A stretch of 34,240 nucleotides of DNA from an uncultured Bacteroidales bacterium. Lineage in GTDB: Bacteria > Bacteroidota > Bacteroidia > Bacteroidales > Muribaculaceae. This document shows, one piece after another, positions 1 to 7,035 of this stretch (positions within the stretch are counted from its first letter, which is position 1; every line of letters begins with the position of its first letter). Both the position numbers and the translations under genes were made by a program. Below the pieces are notes generated by a model that saw only the letters and a program-made list of their open reading frames with translations, was not told the DNA's origin and ran no database searches. The DNA lies in contig CAMWPM010000023.1 of assembly GCA_947176235.1 (NCBI GenBank), positions 1 to 34,240 of the forward strand, in the 5' to 3' direction.

Positions 1-1507
1 TGCCTAGTCTCGTTGGCTCGGCGTTGTGCTTAATAGACAGGGGAAGGGCTGATGTGTCAGGCTCGACACCGGCGGAATCGAGCATGTCCGGGGGGAGCTG
101 CTTGGAGGCTTTGGCACCGAGACGCCGGAGTTTCTCTGCCCGACCTACAAGATTGCCCCGACCGTCGGAAAGCTGTCGCATTGCGTCAGCCCATGTGCTT
201 TGTGAGGAGTCGATTGTCTTGCCGATCTTCCGGAGGGTGTCGACAAACCCGACAAACTTATCGTACATCTTACCGCTTTCCTCGGCAATCTCAAGGACAG
301 AGCGGGTGACTTTCTCCTGTTTCCACATCTGCTCGACAAGACGGAGGATGGAGATCAGATGTGTGGGGGAGATTATGAGCACACGCTGATCATAGGCTTC
401 CTGCCACAGCTTCGGTTCCTGCTGCATCGCCACCATGTAGGCACCTTCGTTGGGGATGAACATCATTACGAAGTCAGCCTTGTCGGCTCCGACAGCCGCC
501 GTCTGATACTCCTTTGAGCCGAGGCTGCGCATCTGGCGCCGGATGGCGGCGACATGGCGAGAGGCTGCTTCGCGCCGGGAGGCGTCGTCGGTGGCATTAA
601 CGTAGTCGAAATAGGCGGTGAGGGAGGCTTTTGAGTCAATGACGATGCATCGGTCGCCGGGATAACGGACCACGACGTCGGGGCGGAGGGTGTCGCCGCT
701 GTCATTGTGAAGGGTCTGTCCGGCAGCGTCACGGGTCATCTGGACGAAAAATTCACGACCTTTGGTCAGCCCGGACTGCTCAAGAATATTTTCAAGCACC
801 ATCTCGCCCCATCCGCCCTGAGTGGAGTTGCTACCACGGAGTGCAGCCGTGAGGTCGTGGGCTTCGCGCCCGATGGCGCGGTTGAGGTCAATCAGCTCTC
901 GGATGTGCTGCTGAAGCGAGAAGCGCTCACGAGCTTCATTGCTATAGGAATCGGTGACGGACTGACGGAACTGCTCGATGTTCTCGCGGAGTGGGGTGAG
1001 GAGTTCGGCAAGGCGCTGCTGGCTTTCCGTCTTCAGAGAATCGGATGTGGCGGAAAGGAGCTCGGAGGCAAGGGAGCGGAAACGCTCCGTCTGGAGGTCG
1101 AGAAGGTTGGCGCGCTGAAATTCCTCGCGCTTCCCAGCCTCGGCAAGAGCTTCGGAGATGCGCCGGTCGGCTTCAGCCTTCACCCGTTCGGCATTTGCCT
1201 CAGCCTCACGGCGAATTTCGTCGACACGGGTGGCTGCTTCCGAACGAATCTCCGTGATACGGGCTTCGGCATCCGTGCGGGTCTGTGCGACGCGTGTTTC
1301 CGCTTCCCGGCACATGCGCTCAATGTCCCTTTCGGCATCGGCACGGGCATCGTCGACGCGGCGTGTAGCCTCAGCTACCGCCAGATCACGCTCGGCAGTC
1401 AGTACCTCGGCACGCGCCTCAAGAGCGTGGACGCGCCCGGAGGCGCGGAATGCCACGAACCCGACAACGGCGAGAAGAACAGCGAGGATGATAACGGCAA
1501 CAAGCAT
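1..1507 (-). CDS. rmuC: RmuC family DNA recombination protein (3' end beyond the window)
   Basis: This frame stays open from an ATG at 1507 to the left edge (about 502 codons), so the C-terminus is missing. The first ~20 residues are a hydrophobic anchor (VAVIILAVLLAVVGF). About 130 residues of charged, Ala/Glu/Arg-rich coiled coil follow. Then comes the conserved RmuC core, recognisable from 'GSNSTQGGWGEMVLENILEQSG', 'RPDVVVRYPGD', 'IDSKASLTAYFDY' and 'FVMMFIPNEGAYMVAM'. RmuC proteins have a PD-(D/E)XK-like nuclease fold and limit recombination at inverted repeats; here the protein is probably anchored in the inner membrane. A TTG at 1528 is in frame, 7 codons upstream, and overlaps the stop of the preceding HAD gene, so it is an alternative coupled start. 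It is the last visible gene of the pdxA-side operon. The family is secure; the exact start is not. Confidence 0.93.
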   Translation of the reverse strand, partial: MLVAVIILAVLLAVVGFVAFRASGRVHALEARAEVLTAERDLAVAEATRRVDDARADAERDIERMCREAETRVAQTRTDAEARITEIRSEAATRVDEIRREAEANAERVKAEADRRISEALAEAGKREEFQRANLLDLQTERFRSLASELLSATSDSLKTESQQRLAELLTPLRENIEQFRQSVTDSYSNEARERFSLQQHIRELIDLNRAIGREAHDLTAALRGSNSTQGGWGEMVLENILEQSGLTKGREFFVQMTRDAAGQTLHNDSGDTLRPDVVVRYPGDRCIVIDSKASLTAYFDYVNATDDASRREAASRHVAAIRRQMRSLGSKEYQTAAVGADKADFVMMFIPNEGAYMVAMQQEPKLWQEAYDQRVLIISPTHLISILRLVEQMWKQEKVTRSVLEIAEESGKMYDKFVGFVDTLRKIGKTIDSSQSTWADAMRQLSDGRGNLVGRAEKLRRLGAKASKQLPPDMLDSAGVEPDTSALPLSIKHNAEPTRLG

Positions 1508-1524
1508 GGGCGAGGTGAAATTAA

Positions 1525-2232
1525 TCAAGATAACAGGGAAAGGAGAGAAGCGAGGGATGGGATGACGGAGGGGTGGGTGGCCGCATCTTCTTCGGGAGTC
1601 CAGCCACGCCCCTTGATCCATGCGACCCGGCAGCCAATAGACTCGGCAGGGAGGATGTCCTTACGGAGTGAGTCGCCGACGACGAGCACTTCATCAGGAC
1701 GCAGACCGAGCGCCTCGACTCCGAGGGAGAAGATGCGGGGATCGGGCTTGCGGACGCCGACCACGGCGCTCTCGACGATAGCCTTGAAATAACGGTCGAG
1801 GGAAAAATCGGCGAGCACACTCGCCACGTTGCCATAGAAATTGGAGACAAGGACGAGGGGGAAGCGTGCGGAAAGGGCTTCAATGACAGGACGAGCCTCC
1901 TCGACGCATGTGCGGGCATAGTCATAGCAGAAGCGTGCGACAACGGGCGCTTTCTCCCGGGCGACGTCGGGCGCAATGAATCCGAGGTCGACGAGGCGCG
2001 CCATCTCGATGTGCATCTTGATGAGCAGGAGGTCGTAGAAATTGTGGTGGGGTAGAATGTGGGGCGTGCGAGCGAGCTCACGTTCGGCGTAGACGTAAGC
2101 GTCGCGGAAATCGGTGCGGGGGATTTCTACTCCGGCAGCCTCGTAACCCATTGATATGATGATGCTCCAGTGGTCGCCACGGGTGTCGATGGTGCCGCCG
2201 TAGTCAAAGATTATGCCTTTAATATTTTCCAT
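1525..2232 (-). CDS. HAD-superfamily protein with atypical motif I (DYGGT)
   Basis: This 235-residue HAD-fold protein has a helical cap at about residues 20–110. Motif II is Ser130 (LVLVSN), motif III is Lys162 (VRKPDP) and motif IV is VGDSLRKD with Asp187 and Asp192. Motif I reads FDYGGTID, so nucleophile Asp10 is present but the second Asp (general acid/base in phosphatases, DxD) is Gly12. HAD phosphatases normally need both, so this may be a slow phosphatase, use a different mechanism or be non-catalytic. Its start overlaps the end of the CDP-alcohol phosphatidyltransferase gene by 14 nt, which implies translational coupling and a shared pathway. A role in dephosphorylating or otherwise processing the head-group intermediate is inference. 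The C-terminus is a short Ser/Leu-rich tail. Confidence 0.88.
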   Translation of the reverse strand: MENIKGIIFDYGGTIDTRGDHWSIIISMGYEAAGVEIPRTDFRDAYVYAERELARTPHILPHHNFYDLLLIKMHIEMARLVDLGFIAPDVAREKAPVVARFCYDYARTCVEEARPVIEALSARFPLVLVSNFYGNVASVLADFSLDRYFKAIVESAVVGVRKPDPRIFSLGVEALGLRPDEVLVVGDSLRKDILPAESIGCRVAWIKGRGWTPEEDAATHPSVIPSLASLLSLLS

Positions 2233-3175
2233 CTTTAAGAGCCTGAGTGAAGTGACGGCAGATAGCCTCGTGACGATAAACCATGTAGATCAGGAGCGCG
2301 TTGAGGACTGTGATCTCGAACGCGAAGTAGATCCATGGCATCTGCATGAAGAGGGAGATGAAAAGAACGATGGTGCGCCAGTTGAAGGAGAGGATGTTGG
2401 TGTACTTCATGAGGGGGAGGGAGGCGGCGCGGAAATTATCGCGGAATGACTGCGGGATGCGTCCGTCGGGGAATCGCTGACGAAGCTCCCGGCGGAGCGT
2501 CTGCATAGATGCAGTCAGTTTTTCCTGATTGACGGTATAACTAAGGTAGCCTGACATGACGAGTCGGCGGAAAAAATTGCCTTCGCGGGGGATGGCGTCG
2601 AGCTTTGCACGGAGATTGTCGGCGCTCTCGAGTTCGGATCCGTCCTCTCCTTTAAGGAAGTAGAGGTGGAACTGACGATAATAGTCAGCCATTGCAGCCT
2701 GCTTGGCGTGACATATTCCGGAAAATACGGCGATGACCCATATAAGCCAGGGCATGGACATGAAGAATGAGGACGTGTAGTTCTCGCGGAGGCAGATGGC
2801 GACGTAGATGGTGGCAAACCAGAGGTCGCCGCTCATGCCGTCGAGGATTCGCCCGAGCCGTGAATACTGATGCGTCATTCGTGCAAGCTGTCCGTCGGCG
2901 CTGTCGAAGGAGTTGGCCCATATCAGGAGGAACATTCCCACGACGTTGATAGCCATCGAATCATAGTAGAACGCGATGCCGGCACCGATTCCGAGGAAAA
3001 TGGATGCAATGGTGATGGCGTTGGGCGTGACGCCGAGGCGTGCGGCAAGACAAGCCCATGCATAACCGATAGGACGGTAGAAAGCGAGGTCAATGTGCTC
3101 CTCGGTGTCCATGGACTTGAGGGAGTCACGGTAGGATGCGTGGGGGAGCTGATTATTCTGGCGCTGGATAGTCAT
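2219..3175 (-). CDS. CDP-alcohol phosphatidyltransferase family membrane protein
   Basis: This family transfers a phospho-alcohol from a CDP-activated donor to an alcohol acceptor in the membrane (as PgsA, PIP synthase and DIPP synthase do). The signature is visible: Asp91-x2-Asp94-Gly95-x2-Ala98-Arg99, then Gly108 and Asp112, then Asp117. The last two Asp are separated by four residues (D-GMSG-D) where the usual spacing is three. Hydrophobic segments fall at about 35–70, 74–90, 118–130, 139–155 and 262–300. A soluble loop of ~100 residues (about 160–255) splits the membrane parts, making the protein (318 aa) longer than PgsA-type enzymes (~180–200 aa). The start codon overlaps the upstream ATP-grasp stop as ATGA, and the 3' end overlaps the HAD gene. 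The substrate is unknown; the neighbouring nucleotidyltransferase suggests it supplies the activated donor. Confidence 0.9.
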   Translation of the reverse strand: MTIQRQNNQLPHASYRDSLKSMDTEEHIDLAFYRPIGYAWACLAARLGVTPNAITIASIFLGIGAGIAFYYDSMAINVVGMFLLIWANSFDSADGQLARMTHQYSRLGRILDGMSGDLWFATIYVAICLRENYTSSFFMSMPWLIWVIAVFSGICHAKQAAMADYYRQFHLYFLKGEDGSELESADNLRAKLDAIPREGNFFRRLVMSGYLSYTVNQEKLTASMQTLRRELRQRFPDGRIPQSFRDNFRAASLPLMKYTNILSFNWRTIVLFISLFMQMPWIYFAFEITVLNALLIYMVYRHEAICRHFTQALKDGKY

Positions 3176-4038
3176 TTTACGGAATTACGCAGTTTAGCAA
3201 GAATAGCTTTGGCAATATAAGGGGCGGCTTCGGCACGGCAAGGGGCGAAACTGGGCCAGTCGTTGAAGTCGATAATCGACATTCTGCCATCGGGGGATAC
3301 GATGCAGTCGCCGCCGTAGATCATTACGTCGAGAGCGTCGGCGGCACGATTGCAGATGTCCTTGAGCTCGTCGAGATTGAACGGAATGCCCTGTGACTTT
3401 CCGTTGATAGCCTCGTAACCGTATTTGCTGTGACCTTCGTCAAAGGGATAGAACCAATAGAAGAAGGGTGACCCGACCACGCCGTAGAACTTGATAAGGT
3501 CGCCGTCGAGGTGGCGGTTGATGACGGCGCGGCGGATGCCACGGAGGAAATATTCCTGAAGGATCTCCTGAGCCTCCTCGATGTGACGGACATAGCTGAC
3601 ATCCTCCTTGTGCATGGCATGATGGTCGCCGCGCTTGATCCAGCAGCGTGTGAATCCGGCTTTTTCGAGGCGTGAGAGGACACTTTCGTTGGTGTTGACC
3701 ATAAGCGACTCGGGATAGGGGACGTCGGCAGCCAGAAGCATCCTCGTCATACGCTCACGACCGCAGTTCTCGATGCCGTAGCCGGAGTTGATGACGATGT
3801 CGCCGGCATCCTGCCGCTCCTGAAGGTGGCGGATGGACTCCTGCTCGCGGCACATGTTGATGATGATGTGCTCGCGGACCTGCCCTGCGTTGAACTGCTC
3901 CTCGCTGTAGATGCGGACTTCGGAGCCCCGCTTACGGAGATTGTCGCAGACGGCGTTGAAGATGGCAGCATCGTTGCCGATATGATTGGGGGAGTAGGCT
4001 CCGGCTCTCATTACGCCGGCGATAGAAAATTCAGCCAT
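3172..4038 (-). CDS. ATP-grasp protein resembling ITPK/RimK-type kinases and ligases
   Basis: This 288-residue protein has the three-part ATP-grasp layout. An N-terminal α/β domain covers about 1–85, with a conserved-looking VINSGYGIENCGRERM element. The middle part has Lys135 (WIKRGD) and the block VINRHLDGDLIKFYGVVG (172–189). The C-terminal metal site is YGGDCIVSPDG…IIDFNDWPSF, with Asp257 and Asn259. The 172–189 block and the 'IDFNDWPSF' ending resemble the 'QEFINH..LYKVFVVG' and 'IDINYFPGY' motifs of inositol-phosphate 5/6-kinases, which are themselves ATP-grasp enzymes; RimK/glutathione-synthetase-type ligases are the alternative. No signal peptide or membrane segment is seen, so it is cytoplasmic. 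It lies 33 nt after the nucleotidyltransferase and overlaps the CDP-alcohol transferase by 4 nt. ATP-grasp is fairly sure; kinase activity on a polyol phosphate is inference. Confidence 0.82.
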   Translation of the reverse strand: MAEFSIAGVMRAGAYSPNHIGNDAAIFNAVCDNLRKRGSEVRIYSEEQFNAGQVREHIIINMCREQESIRHLQERQDAGDIVINSGYGIENCGRERMTRMLLAADVPYPESLMVNTNESVLSRLEKAGFTRCWIKRGDHHAMHKEDVSYVRHIEEAQEILQEYFLRGIRRAVINRHLDGDLIKFYGVVGSPFFYWFYPFDEGHSKYGYEAINGKSQGIPFNLDELKDICNRAADALDVMIYGGDCIVSPDGRMSIIDFNDWPSFAPCRAEAAPYIAKAILAKLRNSVK

Positions 4039-4071
4039 AAAATGGAAACGTGGGATATAAGGATTGATGAA

Positions 4072-4773
4072 TCAGCTATTGATGAAGGCTTCGGCAGTGG
4101 CAATGTCGGACTGATGGTCGACATCGACAATCTTGGGGATTGCCCATGCGCGGACGGTGAGACCGGAAGAGACGAGGCGGCGCTGATAGTTGCGCATGCG
4201 CGAGACGCCTTCGCCGATGCACTCGCCAAGAACGCGGAGACATGGAGGAGTGAGCCCGTAGATGCCACCTGAGATGTAGCGGACGCCCGGGAACGGGGCA
4301 TCGTGGAATCCGGTGATGTCCATGTCGGGGGTGACACTGACGTAGAGGGGCTTTTCGTCGTCGATGAATGGGGTGACAGCCATAAATGCGTCGGCGGAAT
4401 CGTCGGCTTCGAAGGCGCGTGCGTAGGCGAGGAAATCGTCGGTGCGGAAAATGGTGTCGACGGTGGTGAGAATGAACTTGCCGTCGGGGGGAAGGACGCG
4501 GCTAACCTCCCAGAAACTGTGCATGGAGGAGGGGGTGGACTTCACCACGATGTTGAACGGGACGGGGAGGGTGAGGGAGCGGAGATAGTCCTGAACCTCG
4601 GTCATCTGCTCGTTGACGATGACGCTAAGCGACGATGGCGAGCACTGCATGAAAATGTCGATGAGGCGACGGATCATGGGAACCCCGTTGAGCCGGACGA
4701 GGGGCTTGGGGAGCGCGACGCCTTCCTGGCGCAGACGCGATCCTTCTCCAGCGGCGATAATGGCGTAGTGCAT
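4072..4773 (-). CDS. MobA-like / sugar-phosphate-type nucleotidyltransferase
   Basis: This 233-residue GT-A-fold nucleotidyltransferase has an N-terminal nucleotide-binding loop IIAAGEGSRLR (residues 5–15) and PKPLV with Lys23. A metal-binding Asp106 lies in LTTVDTIF. A substrate-loop-like segment GVRYISGGIYGL and the ending IVDVDHQSDIATAEAF follow, as in cytidylyl- and uridylyltransferases of this family. It is shorter than GlmU or RmlA and has no left-handed β-helix domain, so it is a single-domain enzyme. It would join an NTP with a phosphorylated alcohol or sugar to make an NDP-activated compound. Since a CDP-alcohol phosphatidyltransferase follows two genes later, a CTP-using reaction is the natural guess, but the nucleotide cannot be read from the sequence. 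It opens the four-gene block, 48 nt after pdxA. Confidence 0.87.
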   Translation of the reverse strand: MHYAIIAAGEGSRLRQEGVALPKPLVRLNGVPMIRRLIDIFMQCSPSSLSVIVNEQMTEVQDYLRSLTLPVPFNIVVKSTPSSMHSFWEVSRVLPPDGKFILTTVDTIFRTDDFLAYARAFEADDSADAFMAVTPFIDDEKPLYVSVTPDMDITGFHDAPFPGVRYISGGIYGLTPPCLRVLGECIGEGVSRMRNYQRRLVSSGLTVRAWAIPKIVDVDHQSDIATAEAFINS

Positions 4774-4820
4774 GGTGAGGTGAATCGGGTGAAGTGTGAT
4801 GAAACAATAATAAAAAAAGC

Positions 4821-5918
4821 TCAGGAGAGGTCGAGGACGACGTTGTCCTTGCCTTTCTCGAAGTAGTGGCGCCGGAGGGGGTTGCTGCGGATCTCGTCGT
4901 CGCGCCGGCGATTGCGCACGATGTCGATACCGGCGTAGATGGCGTTGCGCATGGAGTCGGGGGAAGCGATGTTCTGCCCGACGATGTCGTAGCCGGTGCC
5001 GTGGTCGGGGGATGTGCGCACGACGGGGAGTCCGGCGGTGAAGTTAACGCCGTCGTCCATTGCGAGGAGCTTGAAGGGCGCGAGTCCCTGATCGTGGTAC
5101 ATTGCGAGGATGCCGTCAAACTTAGTGTAGTTGCCGGAACCGAAGAAGCCGTCGGCAGCATAGGGTCCGTAGGCCTGGATGCCTTTGGCGCGTGCGTCGG
5201 TGACGGCAGGGAGGATGATGTCGCGCTCCTCGGTGCCGAGCAGTCCGTCCTCTCCGGCGTGGGGGTTGAGGGCGAGGACAGCGATGCGGGGGTTGACGAT
5301 GGCGAAGTCGCGTGTGAGTGAGCGGGCGAAAACGGACAGACGCTCAAGGATGAGTTCGCGTGTGATTGCCGCGCCGAGTCCGGAGATGGGGAGATGTGTG
5401 GTGGCGAGTGCCACGCGCATGCGGTCGTTGAACAGAATCATCAGGGATCGTGCGTTGCTACCGTCGTCGTCGGTGCCGAAGAGGGCTTCCAGGTACTCCG
5501 TGTGTCCGGGGAATGTGAAGAGGGGGGACTGGATGTTGTGCTTGTTGATTGGGGCTGTGACGAGGAGGTCGATGGCGCCGTCGCGGAGGTCGGCTGTGGC
5601 GCGTTCGAGAGCAGCAAACGCCGCCTGTCCGGCAGTCTCGGAGGATTTGCCGGGTTCGAGTGCGGATTCGTTGAGGTCGGTGACGTTGATAACGTTGTAG
5701 GCACCGTCGCGCGCCTGGTCGGGGGAGGGGATGACGTTGAACTGCATCTGTGGCAATTCGAGGAGCTTGCGGTAATGGTTGGCGATACGTGAAGAACCGT
5801 AGATAACCGGGGTGCAAAGCTCAAGGATACGATTGTCCTCAAGAGCCTTGAGGATAACTTCGTAGCCGATGCCGTTGATGTCGCCGTGGGTGATTCCCAC
5901 TTTTAATATTTCACTCAT
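4821..5918 (-). CDS. pdxA: 4-hydroxythreonine-4-phosphate dehydrogenase
   Basis: PdxA oxidises 4-phosphohydroxy-L-threonine with NAD in the DXP-dependent pathway to pyridoxal 5'-phosphate. The 365-residue protein starts with the family motif VGITHGDINGIGYEVILKAL. The three metal-binding histidines are visible at His175 (TTHLP), His220 (NPHAGEDGLLG) and His275 (YHDQGLAPFK). The substrate/NAD region TSPDHGTGYDIVGQ is also present. Spacing matches E. coli PdxA apart from an insertion of a few residues near 150. It lies 49 nt downstream of ansA and 48 nt upstream of the nucleotidyltransferase. Shared transcription with these is likely, though a functional link to the lipid-type block is not evident. 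Confidence 0.97.
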   Translation of the reverse strand: MSEILKVGITHGDINGIGYEVILKALEDNRILELCTPVIYGSSRIANHYRKLLELPQMQFNVIPSPDQARDGAYNVINVTDLNESALEPGKSSETAGQAAFAALERATADLRDGAIDLLVTAPINKHNIQSPLFTFPGHTEYLEALFGTDDDGSNARSLMILFNDRMRVALATTHLPISGLGAAITRELILERLSVFARSLTRDFAIVNPRIAVLALNPHAGEDGLLGTEERDIILPAVTDARAKGIQAYGPYAADGFFGSGNYTKFDGILAMYHDQGLAPFKLLAMDDGVNFTAGLPVVRTSPDHGTGYDIVGQNIASPDSMRNAIYAGIDIVRNRRRDDEIRSNPLRRHYFEKGKDNVVLDLS

Positions 5919-5967
5919 AAGAAAATCATTCGGGGATTAGTCAGGTGTGGATCAGTGAGGAGTGGAT

Positions 5968-7005
5968 TCAGACGGTGATTTCGCCGCAGAGGGAGTAGCC
6001 GATGTGCTTGCGTACTTCCTCGGGGGGCATGTCGAGCCCGAAGAGGAACATCATCTTGGTGATCGCCGCCTCGGAAGTCATGTCGTGACCGGAGACGACG
6101 CCTGCTTCGGCAAGACGGTTGCCGGAGTAGTAACGCTTGTCATGGACACCGCCGTTGACGCACTGTGTGACGTTGAGGATGACCACGCCACGGTCGACAG
6201 CCTCGCGGATGGCGTCGGTGAACCACTGTGCAGTGGGGGCGTTGCCGGCGCCGTAGGTCTTGAGGACGATTCCCTTGATGCCGGGAGCGGAGAGCTGGTA
6301 GCGGAGAATCTTCTCGGAGATTCCGGGGTAGAGGTCGATGACGGTGACGGATTCGTCCATATTGTACTTGACGGAGAGGGGACGGCGTGCGGGGGAGCGC
6401 CAAAGGGCGTCGGTGTTGAAATGTACACCGAGTCCGATCTTGGCGAGAGATGGGTAGTTGTTGGACTTGAATGCGTTGAAGTTGTCGGCGCTCATCTTGG
6501 TGGAGCGGTTGCCGCGCCAAAGGTAGTTCTCGAAAAGAATTGCGACTTCCTGGACCATGGGCGCACCGGTGCGAGTGGTGGCTGCGGCGATCTGGAGTGC
6601 GGTGATGAGGTTTTCCTCGCCGTCGGTTCGGACTTCGCCGATCGGGAGCTGTGATCCGGTGATGATGACGGGCTTGGAGAGGTTCTCGAGCATGAAGGAG
6701 AGAGCCGAAGCGGTGTAAGCCATCGTGTCGGTGCCGTGGAGGATCACGAAACCATCGTAGGAGGAGTAGTTTTTCTCGACACAGCGTGCGATTTCCTGCC
6801 AGTGGGATGGATTCATGTCGGATGAATCGATGGGAGGATCGAACTGGACGTGATCGATGCAGTAGTCGAGCATCTTGATCTTGGGGACGTTGTCGATAAG
6901 ATGATTGAAGTCGAAGGGACGGAGGGAGTGGGTGGCTGCGTCTTCAATCATACCGATGGTGCCACCGGTGTAGATGATAAGGATGTGGGGCTTGGCTGAC
7001 TTCAT
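5968..7005 (-). CDS. ansA: Type I (cytoplasmic) L-asparaginase
   Basis: It hydrolyses L-asparagine to aspartate and ammonia. The first catalytic Thr is in YTGGTIGM (Thr16). The second triad element is HGTDTMAYTASALSF (Thr92, Asp93). The type I region GSQLPIGEVRTDGEENLITAL follows. At 345 residues with no signal peptide it fits cytoplasmic AnsA rather than the periplasmic type II enzyme. The C-terminal part (ILNVTQCVNGGV, YYSGNRLAEAGVVSGHDMTSEAA) matches the allosteric AnsA C-domain. It follows metG by 30 nt and probably belongs to the yitT–metG transcript. Confidence 0.96.
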   Translation of the reverse strand: MKSAKPHILIIYTGGTIGMIEDAATHSLRPFDFNHLIDNVPKIKMLDYCIDHVQFDPPIDSSDMNPSHWQEIARCVEKNYSSYDGFVILHGTDTMAYTASALSFMLENLSKPVIITGSQLPIGEVRTDGEENLITALQIAAATTRTGAPMVQEVAILFENYLWRGNRSTKMSADNFNAFKSNNYPSLAKIGLGVHFNTDALWRSPARRPLSVKYNMDESVTVIDLYPGISEKILRYQLSAPGIKGIVLKTYGAGNAPTAQWFTDAIREAVDRGVVILNVTQCVNGGVHDKRYYSGNRLAEAGVVSGHDMTSEAAITKMMFLFGLDMPPEEVRKHIGYSLCGEITV

Positions 7006-7035
7006 TGGCGGAGACGGAGGGAAGAGAGTTGAAAC

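Noticed and set aside
707-1792. Long plus-strand open frame (361 codons) opposite rmuC and the HAD gene
   Set aside because: It spans two genes with clear family motifs on the other strand, has no recognisable domain, and is explained by GC-rich codon use producing antisense open frames.
5962-6654. Plus-strand open frame of 230 codons opposite ansA
   Set aside because: It is Gly/Val/Asp/Glu-rich nonsense typical of antisense frames, and ansA on the minus strand has all catalytic motifs.
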